Source: a bacterium
Lineage (GTDB): Bacteria; Acidobacteriota; Blastocatellia; Pyrinomonadales; Pyrinomonadaceae
DNA length: 7,039 nucleotides
Reading direction: 5' to 3'
Assembly (NCBI GenBank): GCA_029945985.1
Contig: JAQSDP010000080.1
Location: 1-7,039, forward strand
Under the pieces are notes generated by a model, which made no database searches, was not told the DNA's origin, and was given only the letters and a program-made list of their open reading frames with translations. Shown here piece after piece: positions 1 to 6,966 of the stretch (position 1 is the first letter of the stretch; each line of letters starts with the position of its first letter). Made by a program: the position numbers and the translations under genes.

Positions 1-914
1 TGACTGGTTTCGGTGCGGTTCGGAACCGCGGTTTGCTCCAGCTTTGCTTCCATCCGGAGTTCGTCGCGCAGCTCTTTGAGGTCGCCCGTGAGGTCGCGAG
101 TAGACTGATACCGCTGATCTCGCTTTTTCTTAAGCGTTTTTTGAACGATTCGCTGCAATTCACGGGGCAGATGAGGAGCAAGCGATGTTATCGGCTGCGG
201 CTCGAGGCTGATGATGGAAGAGAGCGTGTCGGTGACGGTTTCGCCCCCGAACGGGATCTTTCCCGTCAGCATCTCATACATCACGACGCCGAAACTGAAT
301 ACGTCCGAGCGGGCATCCGTGACCTTGCCGCGAGCCTGCTCAGGCGACATATAGGAGACGGTCCCCATGATCATTCCGGGATTCGTCTTGACAAGTCTCT
401 TCGTTTCTTCCTCGGCTCCCGAGTTCATTACTTCAGTCAGTTTCGCAAGTCCAAAATCGAGAACCTTTACGTAACCATCCGGACGGACCATTATATTCTC
501 GGGCTTGATGTCGCGGTGGACGATTCCGGCCTGATGCGCGGCGGACAATGCTTCGGCGGTCTGAACCGATATCGACAGCGCTTCTTCGAACGTCAAGCGC
601 TCTTTCATACGTTCACGCAGCGTCCTGCCCTCGATGAATTCGGTCGCCATGTAATGGGAGCCGTCGTGTTCGCCGATCTCGTAAACAGTAATGAGGTTCG
701 GATGATTCAGGGCGGAGGCAGCCTGCGCCTCCTGAATGAATCTGTTCAACAGGTCTTCGTCCTTGCTGTATTTCTCGTTGAGAAACTTGATCGCGACCTT
801 TCGTCCGAGCTTTGTGTCGTCAGCAAGATAGACCTCACCCATACCTCCAGCTCCGATCAAGGAGAGGATTTGATAATGGCCGAACGAGGCTCGCGCCGTC
901 TGCTGATTGGGCAT
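1..914 (-). CDS. Eukaryotic-like Ser/Thr protein kinase (PknB type), C-terminus cut by the window edge
   Basis: Read on the minus strand from the ATG at 914-912, the frame stays open for 304 codons and leaves the window. It phosphorylates Ser/Thr on partner proteins. The Hanks motifs are complete. The glycine-rich loop GAGGMGEVY is at residues 21-29, VAIK with the catalytic Lys43 at 40-43, and the likely helix-C Glu62 in FIQEAQAAS. HRDIKPEN is at 133-140, DFG at 153-155, an activation segment rich in Thr/Ser at ~159-188, SPE (in place of APE) at 190-192 and DVFSFG at 204-209. This is an RD kinase and should be active. The kinase fold ends near residue 285 and is followed by a charged stretch. 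Any membrane segment or sensory C-terminus (WD40, TPR, TolB-like repeats are common in this group) lies outside, so location and signal are unknown. The start gives a normal short N-terminus before the Gly loop. No clear Shine-Dalgarno precedes it. It is divergent from the transporter gene. Confidence 0.95.
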   Translation of the reverse strand, partial: MPNQQTARASFGHYQILSLIGAGGMGEVYLADDTKLGRKVAIKFLNEKYSKDEDLLNRFIQEAQAASALNHPNLITVYEIGEHDGSHYMATEFIEGRTLRERMKERLTFEEALSISVQTAEALSAAHQAGIVHRDIKPENIMVRPDGYVKVLDFGLAKLTEVMNSGAEEETKRLVKTNPGMIMGTVSYMSPEQARGKVTDARSDVFSFGVVMYEMLTGKIPFGGETVTDTLSSIISLEPQPITSLAPHLPRELQRIVQKTLKKKRDQRYQSTRDLTGDLKELRDELRMEAKLEQTAVPNRTETS

Positions 915-934
915 ATGTTTTTGGGAACCGTAAT

Positions 935-963
935 AAGTTAAGCCTGTTCGTGGTTACAGTCAA
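935..963 (-). promoter_or_regulatory. Candidate sigma70-type promoter of the Ser/Thr kinase gene
   Basis: On the minus strand a -35-like TTGACT (963-958, 5 of 6 to consensus) is followed after 17 nt by TAACTT (940-935, TAnnnT form, 3 of 6). A start of transcription near 928 would give a 5' leader of only about 14 nt before the ATG at 914. An overlapping TTATTA (936-931) is an alternative -10. Seen by eye only; acidobacterial promoter rules are poorly defined. Confidence 0.4.
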
Positions 964-999
964 CCTCTTTTACGCAGAGATCGCCCGGATGCGCTGATG

Positions 1000-1005
1000 T
1001 ACAAT
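1000..1005 (+). promoter_or_regulatory. -10-like element close to the transporter start codon (possible leaderless mRNA)
   Basis: TACAAT (5 of 6 to TATAAT) ends 7 nt before the ATG at 1013-1015, the distance expected between a -10 box and the transcription start itself. No Shine-Dalgarno sequence lies between it and the ATG, and no good -35 is visible at 16-18 nt upstream. If used, the mRNA would begin at or next to the A of the ATG. A single hexamer can occur by chance. Confidence 0.3.
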
Positions 1006-1012
1006 AGCGGCG

Positions 1013-2569
1013 ATGCAGGCGTTCTTCGATTTCCTGGCCGCGAACTGGCGTGAGCTGCTCGTCTTAACGCGCGAGCATATCTTTATTGTTTTGCTCTCGA
1101 CCGGACTCGCCATCCTGATCGGCCTGCCGGTGGGTATTCTGTTAACGCGTTCAAAGCCACTTCAAGGCCCGGTGCTTGGCCTTGCAAACATTATGCAAAC
1201 CGTGCCGAGCCTTGCACTCTTCGGTTTGCTCATTCCCATTCCGCTCATCGGCGGAATCGGAGCGCGGACGGCCATAATTGCGCTTGCTCTTTACGCGCTG
1301 CTTCCGGTGATCCGCAACACGGTGACCGGCATTCTCGGCATCGATCCGAAAATCCGCGAGGCGGCCACGGCGATGGGCATGACCGACCGCCAGATATTGC
1401 GAATGGTCGAGTTGCCGTTGGCTGCACCGGTGATACTGACCGGCATTAGGGTAGCGGTTGTTATTTCGGTCGGTGTGGCGACGGTCGCGGCAGCGGTCGG
1501 GGCAGGTGGCCTCGGTACGTATATATTTCGCGGCCTGCGGCAGAACGATAATAACCTGCTGATCGCGGGGGCACTCGCGTCGGCAGTGCTGGCGCTGCTC
1601 TGCGATTTCGCGTTGGGGCAGATCGAAAAGTCCTACAAGATCGGCGAACGGAAGACCGAGCGGAGAGCTTTCGCGATAGCCGGTGCGGCCGCGGTTTTTG
1701 CGGCCATTGTCGGTGCTAGCTATATTTCAGATTTCAGATCTGAAATTTCAAACGCCGGAACGTTGCCCGGTGAACGACAACGTATCGTCGTCGGGTCAAA
1801 AGACTTTACCGAATCGGTGATTCTTGCGGAGATCCTTGCGCAGATGTTGGAGAAGCAAGGCGTCGAGGTTGTGCGGCAGTTCGAACTCGGCGGCAATCTG
1901 GCGCACGAAGGGCTGCTATCCAGCGAGGTTGATGTTTATCCCGAATACACCGGGACAGCTTATACGGCGATATTGAAGAAAGCTCCGAAGACCGATCCGC
2001 AGGCTGTCTATGCAGAGACGAAGGCTGAATACGATAACCAATTCAATCTAACTTTGAGCCCGCCGCTCGGGTTCGCGAACGACTTTGCGATACTTGTCCG
2101 CGGCGATGCGGCTCGAAAGAACAATCTCAAAACCATCTCCGAAGCCGTAGCGATCTCGCGGAACTGGCAAGCTGGATTCGGCCAGGACTTTATGTCGAGG
2201 GCGGATGGCTATCCGGGTTTCTCGAAGGCATACGGATTCAACTTCGCTCGTCAGCCGCGGGAGATGGATCTTTCGCTCACGTATCGAGCCCTTCAATCCG
2301 GCGAACTAGACCTAATCGCCGGTAACTCCACCGATGGCCTCATCGCCGCCCTCGACCTATTCCAACTTGAAGACGATCGCCGATATTTTCCGCCCTACCA
2401 AGCCGTGTTTGTTGCCCGTTCAGAAAAGATCACCGTACTTTACGAGGTCTTTAGGAATCTTGATACGTCGATCTCAACGGACGAAATGAGGAAAATGAAC
2501 TTGCAGGTGGATGGCGAAAAACGTTCGCCGAAGGTAGTTGCACAGGAATGGATCTCTCGCCGACCTTAG
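1013..2569 (+). CDS. Osmoprotectant ABC transporter, fused permease and substrate-binding protein (OpuCB-OpuCC / ProWX type)
   Basis: This 518-residue protein joins two subunits that are usually separate. Residues ~1-210 are the permease, with about five hydrophobic segments (roughly 22-46, 55-80, 84-105, 137-165, 183-203). The EAA loop that contacts the ATPase is at ~115-139 (REAATAMGM, then ELPLAAP). A further membrane segment at ~219-238 and a short linker lead to the binding domain at ~257-515. That domain starts with IVVGSKDFTES and carries DVYPEYTGT (307-315) and AGNSTDG (436-442), both typical of the quaternary-amine binding family. It should import glycine betaine, choline, carnitine or a similar compatible solute, with the binding domain tethered outside the membrane. 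Such fusions are known (for example Helicobacter ProWX and, with a different family of subunits, Lactococcus OpuA). The ATPase partner is not in this window. The start fits the usual 'FxxxNWxELLxLTxEH' N-terminus. The substrate cannot be fixed from sequence alone. Confidence 0.93.
   Translation: MQAFFDFLAANWRELLVLTREHIFIVLLSTGLAILIGLPVGILLTRSKPLQGPVLGLANIMQTVPSLALFGLLIPIPLIGGIGARTAIIALALYALLPVIRNTVTGILGIDPKIREAATAMGMTDRQILRMVELPLAAPVILTGIRVAVVISVGVATVAAAVGAGGLGTYIFRGLRQNDNNLLIAGALASAVLALLCDFALGQIEKSYKIGERKTERRAFAIAGAAAVFAAIVGASYISDFRSEISNAGTLPGERQRIVVGSKDFTESVILAEILAQMLEKQGVEVVRQFELGGNLAHEGLLSSEVDVYPEYTGTAYTAILKKAPKTDPQAVYAETKAEYDNQFNLTLSPPLGFANDFAILVRGDAARKNNLKTISEAVAISRNWQAGFGQDFMSRADGYPGFSKAYGFNFARQPREMDLSLTYRALQSGELDLIAGNSTDGLIAALDLFQLEDDRRYFPPYQAVFVARSEKITVLYEVFRNLDTSISTDEMRKMNLQVDGEKRSPKVVAQEWISRRP
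1724..1750. repeat. Palindrome and short tandem repeat in the linker of the transporter fusion
   Basis: ATTTCAG occurs twice in tandem (1724-1730 and 1731-1737). The second copy opens a perfect 16-bp palindrome, ATTTCAGATCTGAAAT (1731-1746), which overlaps a second perfect palindrome, TGAAATTTCA (1741-1750). The stretch is much more A+T-rich than the flanking coding DNA. It encodes ISDFRSEIS (residues 238-246), directly between the last membrane segment and the substrate-binding domain. The repeat is seen directly; its origin (for example an intergenic repeat captured when two genes fused) is inference. Confidence 0.75.
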
Positions 2570-5500
2570 CTATTGGTACTTGGCGCGAGTTCCTCTAATA
2601 TCTTGATCAGCTCATCGTGCTCGATCGGTTTTACCAGGTGCCGCGCAAATCCTGCTTCTCGTGATCTTTGTCGGTCTTCTTCCTGGCCCCATCCCGTAAG
2701 TGCAATGAGAACGATCGGTTTCCCCCAATCTGATTCCTTGATACGGCGGGCAGCCTCGTAGCCATTTAGGCCGGGTAAGCCGATGTCGAGAAGTATAACT
2801 TCCGGCAGAAATTCCCTGGCTCTTTCTACAGCCGCGAGGCCGTCGTGTGCCATACGAACGTCATGCCCGATTATTCGCAAGAGCATTTCCATAGATGACG
2901 CGGAGTCCACATTGTCGTCTACGACCAACACTCGCCGCGCGGTGGAATTGTTCTTGTCCTTCGACTTCTCCCTACCTGAAGGTCTGCCGGTGTCTGTTTC
3001 CGCGAGAATTGGAAGGCGAACCACAAATTCGGTTCCGCGGCCCAATCCGCCGCTTGCGGCAGTTACCGTTCCTCCGTGCATCTCGACAAGGTTTTTAACC
3101 AGCGTCAAACCTATCCCAAGGCCGCTGCTTGAACGTTTGATCGACGTGTCTGCCTGAACGAACATATCGAAGATCACCCCGATCTCGTCGGGAGCGATTC
3201 CGATGCCATCGTCTCGAACCGTGATCGCTGCTTGCCCTCCTTCTCTTGCGACAAAAAGGCTGATCGCTCCTCCCGGATCTGTAAACTTCGCGGAATTATT
3301 CAACAGATTGCCGATGACCTGCGCCAATCTGGCAGGATCGCCTTCCATGAAGATGGACTCTTTCGGAAGCTCGACCTTCAGCTCGATCCCCAAATTTTCG
3401 CAAGTTGGGCGCACTGCCTCGACCGCGTGCCTGATGAAAGAGGAGAGTTCGATCCTGTCTTTTCGCAGTTCGATCTTTCCGGTGCTGATCCGGCTAATAT
3501 CGAGTAAGTCATCGACCAACCTCACTAGCTGGTTGAGCTGCCGCTCCATCATATCGAGAGCCGCTTGGTCGCCGTGCCCGTTTGTAAGCCGCATTATCTG
3601 TAATGCGTTCCGGATGGGGGCAAGCGGATTACGAAGTTCGTGGGCGAGCATGGCGAGAAATTCATTCTTCCGGCGATCAGCCTCTGATAGATTGGCAGCC
3701 ACCATCCTTAATTCGTCTTCGGTTTGTTTCAGCCGGGTGGAGTCGAAGAAGTAGCACACAACGCCGAACTGCCCATCCGGAAGGGTCACCCGGTGGAGCT
3801 GCCACTCATATGATTCAACTTCGTCGATATCGCCGCGAGGCGCCGTGAGACTTGGAGCCAGGTACGATTCGCCGGTCGCGAGGGTATTACGAAAGATCTC
3901 GATCAGATCTGACGCAAGCGGCTCCGGCCAGATCATACGCATCACCTCTGCGAAGTCTCGGCCGATAAGAGGGTTGACGTTTCGAAACACAGCCTGGGCC
4001 CCGACGCTTATCTGATGGACTCGAAATGCCGAATCGACCGTGTAAATACCAAAGGGTGATTGCTCTACCAGGCGTCTAAAGACTTCCGCGTTTCGAACAA
4101 CCTGTTTTTCATTCTCGCGCAGTTGCTCTTCGGCTTCTCTGCGGTTGGTGATGTCCGCACAAACCCCGATCAAACGAGCAGTCTCGCCATCCGGATTCTG
4201 AAATAATTTCCCGCGTCCTTCTACCCATCTGACAGTCCCGTCGCTAAGAAGAAGTCGGTACTCCACGTGGTGGTCCAGGCCCTCCTGGACGGTCTTAGCG
4301 ATGGTCTCGAGAACATGTTCCCGATCTTCCGGATGGACATCGTTTTTGAAGGCCTCAAAGGTTCCGTCGAAAGCGCCGGGCTGCAAGCCGTGGATCTTTT
4401 CCAGTCCCGGGGACCATAAAACCTCGTTTTCGGTTATCCGCCATTCCCACGTGCCCATTTTGCCGGCATCCAGAGCGAGGCGAAGTCTTTCTTCGCTATC
4501 TAGAACAGCCCTTTCCGCAGTTTTACGGTCGGTGATGTCGCGTGCAAATTTAGATGCTCCAACTATCTGGCCGGAGGCATCGCGAATTGGAGAGATGGTG
4601 AGCGAGACATCGATCGACGTGCCGTCACTTCGAAGGCGAACTGTGTCGTAGGTTCTGATTCGCTCGCCGATCTTGAGGCGCTCAATAATGATCTGCTCCT
4701 CGTCCAGCCTATCCGCGGGGATCAGCATACGGATATTCTGGCCGATCGCTTGTTCCGCCGCATAGCCGAAAATATGCTGCGCTCCTTCGTTCCACGTCGT
4801 GATGGTTCCATCGAGCGTCTTACTTACGATAGCGTCTACTGAAGCTTGGACAATGGCCGCGAGGTGGGCCTTTGCTTCCTGTGCGATCAGGAATTCAGTG
4901 ACATCTCGCGTGAAACAGCGAGTGTGGACGAACTTGCCGTCCTCTCTGAAAACATTCGAACTTATTAAGACATTCTTTATCGAGCCGTCCTTGCAGATAA
5001 GTCGCGCTGGATACTCGTGGAGTGATTCGCCGGACGTCAGCGCCTGCAGTATCTTATCGATCACCGGTGCGTCGGCGTGGAAATGCCCGATATTGCGTCC
5101 CACGTATTCCTCGCGCGCGTAGCCGACCATGTCCAATTCATGCTGATTCACACGCAGGATCGTGCCGTCCTCTCCGACCCAATGGATCCCAACCGTTGCA
5201 TTCTCGAAAAAATCTCGTAATTCGTATTCGCTCCGCTCTAATTTCCTTTGGGTTTCCCGACGGCTGCTGTAATCGTGGAAGATCAGCACGGCCCCTTCAA
5301 TATCGCCATCGTCAGCGAATATTGGAGCAGCGCTATCAAGGATGGCGATCTCGGTGCCATCGGGCCGGATCAACAACGTATGATTCTCGAGTTCAACAAC
5401 GGATCTCGAGCGGATGGCTCGACTGACGGGGCTCTCAACAGCTTCGCGGGTGGTTTCGTTTACGATGCTAAAGACTTCCTCGATCGGCCGTCCGACCGCT

Positions 5501-6513
5501 GCGCTGCTCTTCCAACCGGTTAGCGATTCCGCCACAGGATTTAGGTGCGCGACAACACCAGTGCTGCTTGTCGTTATTACGCCATCGCCGATGCTCGCCA
5601 GCGTTGTTGCGAGACGATGCTGACTTTCCCGAAGCGAGTTCTCATTCCGGCTCACTGCAGTAGCCGCCTGGACGAGAACCCCCGACAACATTGCAATTAG
5701 TAAGATCACCAACGCGGCAGTTCCAGCCGCTGCATCGTAGAGTCCATTGACTTGACCCACTACCCCAACCAGCCCAAGGCCGATCGGTACGATGAGGATC
5801 ACCGGGAGGAATCGCCGAAGTAAAAGCCCTGCGGACGTACCAGAAACGAGAGTTTTCAACGGTTCGCGTTCAGGCGTGGAAAGCACGATCCCAATCGAAA
5901 GAGCCAAGATCATGATCGCGGTCTGAAGGGCGATCCCGGTCAGCCGCGGCAGATCGTAGAAAGGCTCCGCGCCGTAGAGGTAACCAATAAGGGAAAGAAG
6001 TGCTATGGCTGCGGTGCACACGGCCAACGAGGAAGCGAACCTTCGAAAGCGACTTAAGGTGAGTGAGAATATAGCCGCACCCAATAGCAAGAATGAAATA
6101 GCCGCTGGCGGCCCCATTCGGCCCGGAGAGGCGGTAGCCCTTTCGTTTGCCGGCGCTAAGGCTAAGAAAGTGTCGATGCCAAGATCGATGTTGGCGATAT
6201 GCTCTATGAGCGTTATTGTGCCGAGTAAGGCTGCAAATACAGCGAGGAGTTGAGCAGCGATTCGGACTTTCGGTTTCTCGCTGAAATGAACAATTAAAAG
6301 AAGCGCTATTCCGAGAAGCACGACCGCCAACGCGGCATTCGCCTTCATCGTCGTTCCGTTGCCTTCCCAATCCTTAAGCCTTTGTAATCCGGCCATCCAC
6401 CCGATGAGAGTCGCCAGCCCTCCTGCCACGGCAAAAAAGCCGGCGGTTTTGGCTAGCCAAATGGAATATCGATGTTGGTCGGCCGCGTCGTGCGACGTGG
6501 TGTTGTTTCCCAT
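2566..6513 (-). CDS. Membrane-bound hybrid sensor histidine kinase with five PAS domains and a C-terminal receiver
   Basis: A 1315-residue sensor. Eight hydrophobic segments (about 19-43, 57-76, 84-103, 135-153, 159-179, 191-211, 234-254, 263-283) form an N-terminal membrane module with a PGRM motif (130-133) before segment 4. Five PAS domains follow at ~296-420, 429-540, 548-663, 675-795 and 810-930. The third resembles the FixL PAS, but the position of its haem histidine does not appear to be His. The HisKA domain carries the phospho-acceptor His958 in AHELRNPLAP. HATPase_c has the N box (NLLNNSAKFT, 1069-1078), DDGIGI (1101-1106) and GLGIGLTLVK (1131-1140). After a hydrophilic linker (1171-1193), the receiver carries Asp1199/Asp1200, phospho-acceptor Asp1243, Thr1273 and Lys1295. 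All catalytic residues are present. No HPt, output domain or cognate regulator gene is next to it, so phosphate would pass to partners elsewhere. It is convergent with the transporter. The ATG at 6513-6511 sits just before a plausible N-terminus; no Shine-Dalgarno is evident. The ligand is unknown. Confidence 0.96.
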   Translation of the reverse strand: MGNNTTSHDAADQHRYSIWLAKTAGFFAVAGGLATLIGWMAGLQRLKDWEGNGTTMKANAALAVVLLGIALLLIVHFSEKPKVRIAAQLLAVFAALLGTITLIEHIANIDLGIDTFLALAPANERATASPGRMGPPAAISFLLLGAAIFSLTLSRFRRFASSLAVCTAAIALLSLIGYLYGAEPFYDLPRLTGIALQTAIMILALSIGIVLSTPEREPLKTLVSGTSAGLLLRRFLPVILIVPIGLGLVGVVGQVNGLYDAAAGTAALVILLIAMLSGVLVQAATAVSRNENSLRESQHRLATTLASIGDGVITTSSTGVVAHLNPVAESLTGWKSSAAVGRPIEEVFSIVNETTREAVESPVSRAIRSRSVVELENHTLLIRPDGTEIAILDSAAPIFADDGDIEGAVLIFHDYSSRRETQRKLERSEYELRDFFENATVGIHWVGEDGTILRVNQHELDMVGYAREEYVGRNIGHFHADAPVIDKILQALTSGESLHEYPARLICKDGSIKNVLISSNVFREDGKFVHTRCFTRDVTEFLIAQEAKAHLAAIVQASVDAIVSKTLDGTITTWNEGAQHIFGYAAEQAIGQNIRMLIPADRLDEEQIIIERLKIGERIRTYDTVRLRSDGTSIDVSLTISPIRDASGQIVGASKFARDITDRKTAERAVLDSEERLRLALDAGKMGTWEWRITENEVLWSPGLEKIHGLQPGAFDGTFEAFKNDVHPEDREHVLETIAKTVQEGLDHHVEYRLLLSDGTVRWVEGRGKLFQNPDGETARLIGVCADITNRREAEEQLRENEKQVVRNAEVFRRLVEQSPFGIYTVDSAFRVHQISVGAQAVFRNVNPLIGRDFAEVMRMIWPEPLASDLIEIFRNTLATGESYLAPSLTAPRGDIDEVESYEWQLHRVTLPDGQFGVVCYFFDSTRLKQTEDELRMVAANLSEADRRKNEFLAMLAHELRNPLAPIRNALQIMRLTNGHGDQAALDMMERQLNQLVRLVDDLLDISRISTGKIELRKDRIELSSFIRHAVEAVRPTCENLGIELKVELPKESIFMEGDPARLAQVIGNLLNNSAKFTDPGGAISLFVAREGGQAAITVRDDGIGIAPDEIGVIFDMFVQADTSIKRSSSGLGIGLTLVKNLVEMHGGTVTAASGGLGRGTEFVVRLPILAETDTGRPSGREKSKDKNNSTARRVLVVDDNVDSASSMEMLLRIIGHDVRMAHDGLAAVERAREFLPEVILLDIGLPGLNGYEAARRIKESDWGKPIVLIALTGWGQEEDRQRSREAGFARHLVKPIEHDELIKILEELAPSTNS

Positions 6514-6575
6514 TCGAGGATGAGGTCGAAACGCTCGGGGAGTATCGACTTCGGAATATGGATTTCTAGCTCAAC

Positions 6576-6581
6576 AATATA
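6576..6581 (-). promoter_or_regulatory. Weak candidate -10 element for the histidine kinase gene
   Basis: TATATT (minus strand, 6581-6576) is the best -10-like hexamer in the short A+T-rich stretch upstream of the ATG at 6513. It would give a leader of about 55 nt. I find no good -35 at 16-18 nt, so this is only a pointer to where the promoter may be. Confidence 0.2.
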
Positions 6582-6641
6582 CCATCATGAAAACTGAGGC
6601 GAATAAGAAAGATCGGCAAAGAGCTTGGGGCTAAATTTTAT

Positions 6642-6670
6642 TTGCAACTTCTCGTAAATTGTTGTAATCT
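6642..6670 (+). promoter_or_regulatory. Candidate promoter for the helicase leader RNA
   Basis: TTGCAA (6642-6647) and TAATCT (6665-6670) are separated by 17 nt on the plus strand, in the most A+T-rich part of the interval. Transcription would start near 6677. A second -10-like hexamer, GATAAT (6679-6684, 5 of 6), lies just downstream but has no convincing -35. Either would give a leader of roughly 315-330 nt ahead of the helicase ATG. Confidence 0.4.
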
Positions 6671-6777
6671 CACAGTTTGATAATTCCATCGCTCTTTTGT
6701 CGACGGTATTTCGCCCTCAGCGTGAGGCTGCGAAGGGGATAGTTCGAGCGGATGGTTGGTTATACAAAACCGGAAGT

Positions 6778-6795
6778 GGCCCATTGAATTGGGCC
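6778..6795 (+). other. Stem-loop in the leader
   Basis: GGCCCA (6778-6783) pairs with TGGGCC (6790-6795) around the loop TTGAAT, and TTTC follows. The U-tract is too short for a confident terminator, though a weak or early pause/termination site is possible. Confidence 0.5.
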
Positions 6796-6873
6796 TTTCA
6801 AACGTTGGTTCTTTGCTGCTACCGTTACGCCAAGATCAAACCCCCGTTAGACACTTCTCAATACAATCCTGAT

Positions 6874-6889
6874 GAACTGTTCGCAGTTC
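6874..6889 (+). other. UUCG-loop hairpin that competes with the three-way junction
   Basis: GAACTG (6874-6879) pairs perfectly with CAGTTC (6884-6889) around a TTCG tetraloop. Its loop and 3' arm use bases 6881-6889, which also form most of the 5' strand of helix P1. The two structures therefore exclude each other. Confidence 0.5.
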
Positions 6890-6945
6890 GGAAGTCCAAC
6901 TCTATGTTGGACCCTTCTCGAAATATGAGATTCCGAATACTGTGA
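6881..6945 (+). other. Predicted three-way-junction RNA domain
   Basis: The closing helix P1 pairs TTCGGAA (6887-6893) with TTCCGAA (6931-6937), 7 perfect pairs. It continues, past a 2-nt bulge (6938-6939), as 6881-6886 with 6940-6945, six pairs including one G-U. Inside it are P2, GTCCAAC/GTTGGAC (6894-6900 with 6906-6912, loop TCTAT), and P3, TCTC/GAGA (6916-6919 with 6927-6930, loop GAAATAT). P1 abuts both P2 and P3 with no spacer, leaving only CCT (6913-6915) between P2 and P3. The domain ends exactly where the terminator hairpin begins. Pairing was found by hand and no folding energy was calculated. Confidence 0.6.
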
Positions 6946-6966
6946 GCCCGCTTGAAGTGGGTTTTT
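6945..6966 (+). terminator. Rho-independent terminator 41 nt before the helicase start
   Basis: CCCGCT (6947-6952) pairs with AGTGGG (6956-6961) with one G-U pair and a 3-nt loop. Possible extra A-U/G-U pairs extend it at the base, and it is followed by TTTTT (6962-6966). The stem is G+C-rich and the U-tract is immediate, as in intrinsic terminators. Read on the plus strand it would end the leader transcript before the helicase coding region. Confidence 0.7.

Noticed and set aside
33..941. 302-codon open frame on the plus strand opposite the Ser/Thr kinase
   Set aside because: It is a shadow. The minus-strand frame contains all kinase motifs in order, while the plus-strand translation shows no recognisable domain.
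2048..2296. 82-codon minus-strand frame inside the transporter gene, and similar short frames inside the histidine kinase gene
   Set aside because: These are antisense or out-of-frame shadows of strongly supported genes with complete domain architecture.
3903..3912. TCAGATCTGA palindrome inside the histidine kinase gene, identical to the core of the linker palindrome at 1734-1743
   Set aside because: The shared core is only 10 bp, the flanks differ and it falls in ordinary PAS-coding sequence. Most likely chance.
6870..6922. Hammerhead-ribozyme-like arrangement: CTGATGA followed by two successive hairpins
   Set aside because: The segment after the first stem reads CGGAAG rather than the required GAAA, and no UH cleavage site follows the second stem. 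The same bases form a better three-way junction.
6697..6945. 82-codon open frame beginning with TTG in the non-coding interval
   Set aside because: It has no ATG or Shine-Dalgarno, no recognisable motif, and an irregular composition. It runs straight through the hairpins and stops at the base of the terminator stem, so structured RNA explains the sequence better.
6790..6950. Possible antiterminator pairing of TGGGC (6790-6794) with GCCCG (6946-6950)
   Set aside because: Only five pairs, one of them G-U, over a long distance, and it would have to break the local 6778-6795 hairpin. Not supported by sequence alone.
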